Positions 5,174 to 5,491 of a DNA stretch of 5,491 nt are shown in pieces; the stretch's first letter is position 1; each line of letters begins with the position of its first letter. The position numbers were made by a program, and so were the translations under genes. The stretch is from positions 1 to 5,491 of the forward strand of contig CANRPG010000138.1 in assembly GCA_947632425.1 (NCBI GenBank). Reading direction: 5' to 3'. The DNA comes from an uncultured Clostridia bacterium. Lineage in GTDB: Bacteria; Bacillota; Clostridia; Oscillospirales; Ruminococcaceae. The notes beneath the pieces are model-generated. The model saw nothing but the letters and a program-made list of their open reading frames with translations, searched no databases and was not told where the DNA came from.

Positions 5174-5491
5174 TTACGCTTTTACCCTTACGCTTCTTGT
5201 AAGTTTTGTACTTTCTTTGTACGGTCTGAAAAGCATATAGAGCAGTGCAATAATTATCGCGCAGGCGGCTATCATGCCTATAATGCTGCCGTCACCGGCG
5301 ATAAGCGAACCTATCTGGTATACGCACAGTGAAATTATATATGCAAAACCGCATTCGTAACCTATAGCGAACCAAGTCCACTTTGCGCTGTTCATCTCAC
5401 GCTTTATAGCTCCGATCGCCGCAAAGCAAGGCGCACACAGCAGGTTGAATATCAGGAAAGATAGTCCGCTTGCCGCCGTGAATGCCGCCGC
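5174..5491 (-). CDS. feoB: Ferrous iron transport protein B, C-terminal fragment
   Basis: The last 105 residues of FeoB; the rest, including the GTPase domain, lies beyond the right edge. FeoB is the inner-membrane permease for Fe2+ uptake, important under anaerobic conditions. The fragment contains the conserved NLLCAPCFAAIGAIKREM stretch (16-33), with the paired cysteines of CAPC (Cys19, Cys22). It is followed by NSAKWTWFAIGYECGFAY (34-51), a hydrophobic helix region (52-65) and a final helix (about 69-88) ending FRPYKE. These are hallmarks of the FeoB C-terminal transport region. A basic tail ends the protein. An ATG at 5395 is only an internal Met of this frame and not a start. The Cys-rich partner gene follows after a 112-nt gap that holds a large hairpin. 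Confidence 0.93.
   Translation of the reverse strand, partial: AAAFTAASGLSFLIFNLLCAPCFAAIGAIKREMNSAKWTWFAIGYECGFAYIISLCVYQIGSLIAGDGSIIGMIAACAIIIALLYMLFRPYKESTKLTRSVRVKA

Noticed and set aside
4808..5332. 174-codon open frame on the plus strand
   Set aside because: It lies antisense to the start of pepF, the FeoB-associated gene and the end of feoB, all clearly recognised. No ribosome site or family features are seen.

Overview
This window looks like a chromosomal segment of a Gram-positive anaerobe of the class Clostridia, most likely Ruminococcus-like (Oscillospirales). The signs are strong AGGAGG/GGAGG ribosome sites at 6-9 nt spacing, TTGnnn-17-TATAAT promoters, mid-range base composition with an AT-rich intergenic region, and gene families typical of the group: a FeoB-associated Cys-rich membrane protein, a stand-alone LUD protein and PepF. 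The genus is inferred from general resemblance, not from a search. I see no mobile element, CRISPR array, tRNA or rRNA.

Left part (1-300): the first 24 codons of a class II fructose-bisphosphate aldolase gene leave the window leftwards. Its control region is shared with a divergent rightward gene. Both sigma-A-type promoters can be read, and they resemble each other closely, with the same TTTTCAG box directly after the -35. An 8-bp inverted repeat brackets the aldolase -35.

Rightward unit (about 234-2712): a 542-aa membrane protein with three N-terminal membrane segments, an acidic domain predicted to be extracellular, a fourth membrane segment, a cytosolic domain and a C-terminal zinc ribbon. 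A 65-nt gap holding an 11-bp hairpin separates it from a 216-aa LUD-domain (LutC-related) protein with a C-terminal cysteine cluster. The unit ends at a hairpin terminator that also serves the convergent genes.

Leftward unit (5491-2711): the C-terminus of the ferrous iron permease FeoB, then a 53-aa FeoB-associated Cys-rich membrane protein, then oligoendopeptidase F with its own promoter, then a 104-aa protein of unknown function translationally coupled to pepF. The feoB-to-small-gene gap contains an 18-bp stem in which all four non-Watson-Crick positions are G-U in the leftward transcript, which suggests a real RNA structure.

Most of the window is ordinary housekeeping and iron-uptake sequence. 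I found no clearly new multi-gene system. The points most worth following are the feoB intergenic RNA hairpin, the matched divergent promoters, the zinc-ribbon membrane protein and the unknown gene coupled to pepF.
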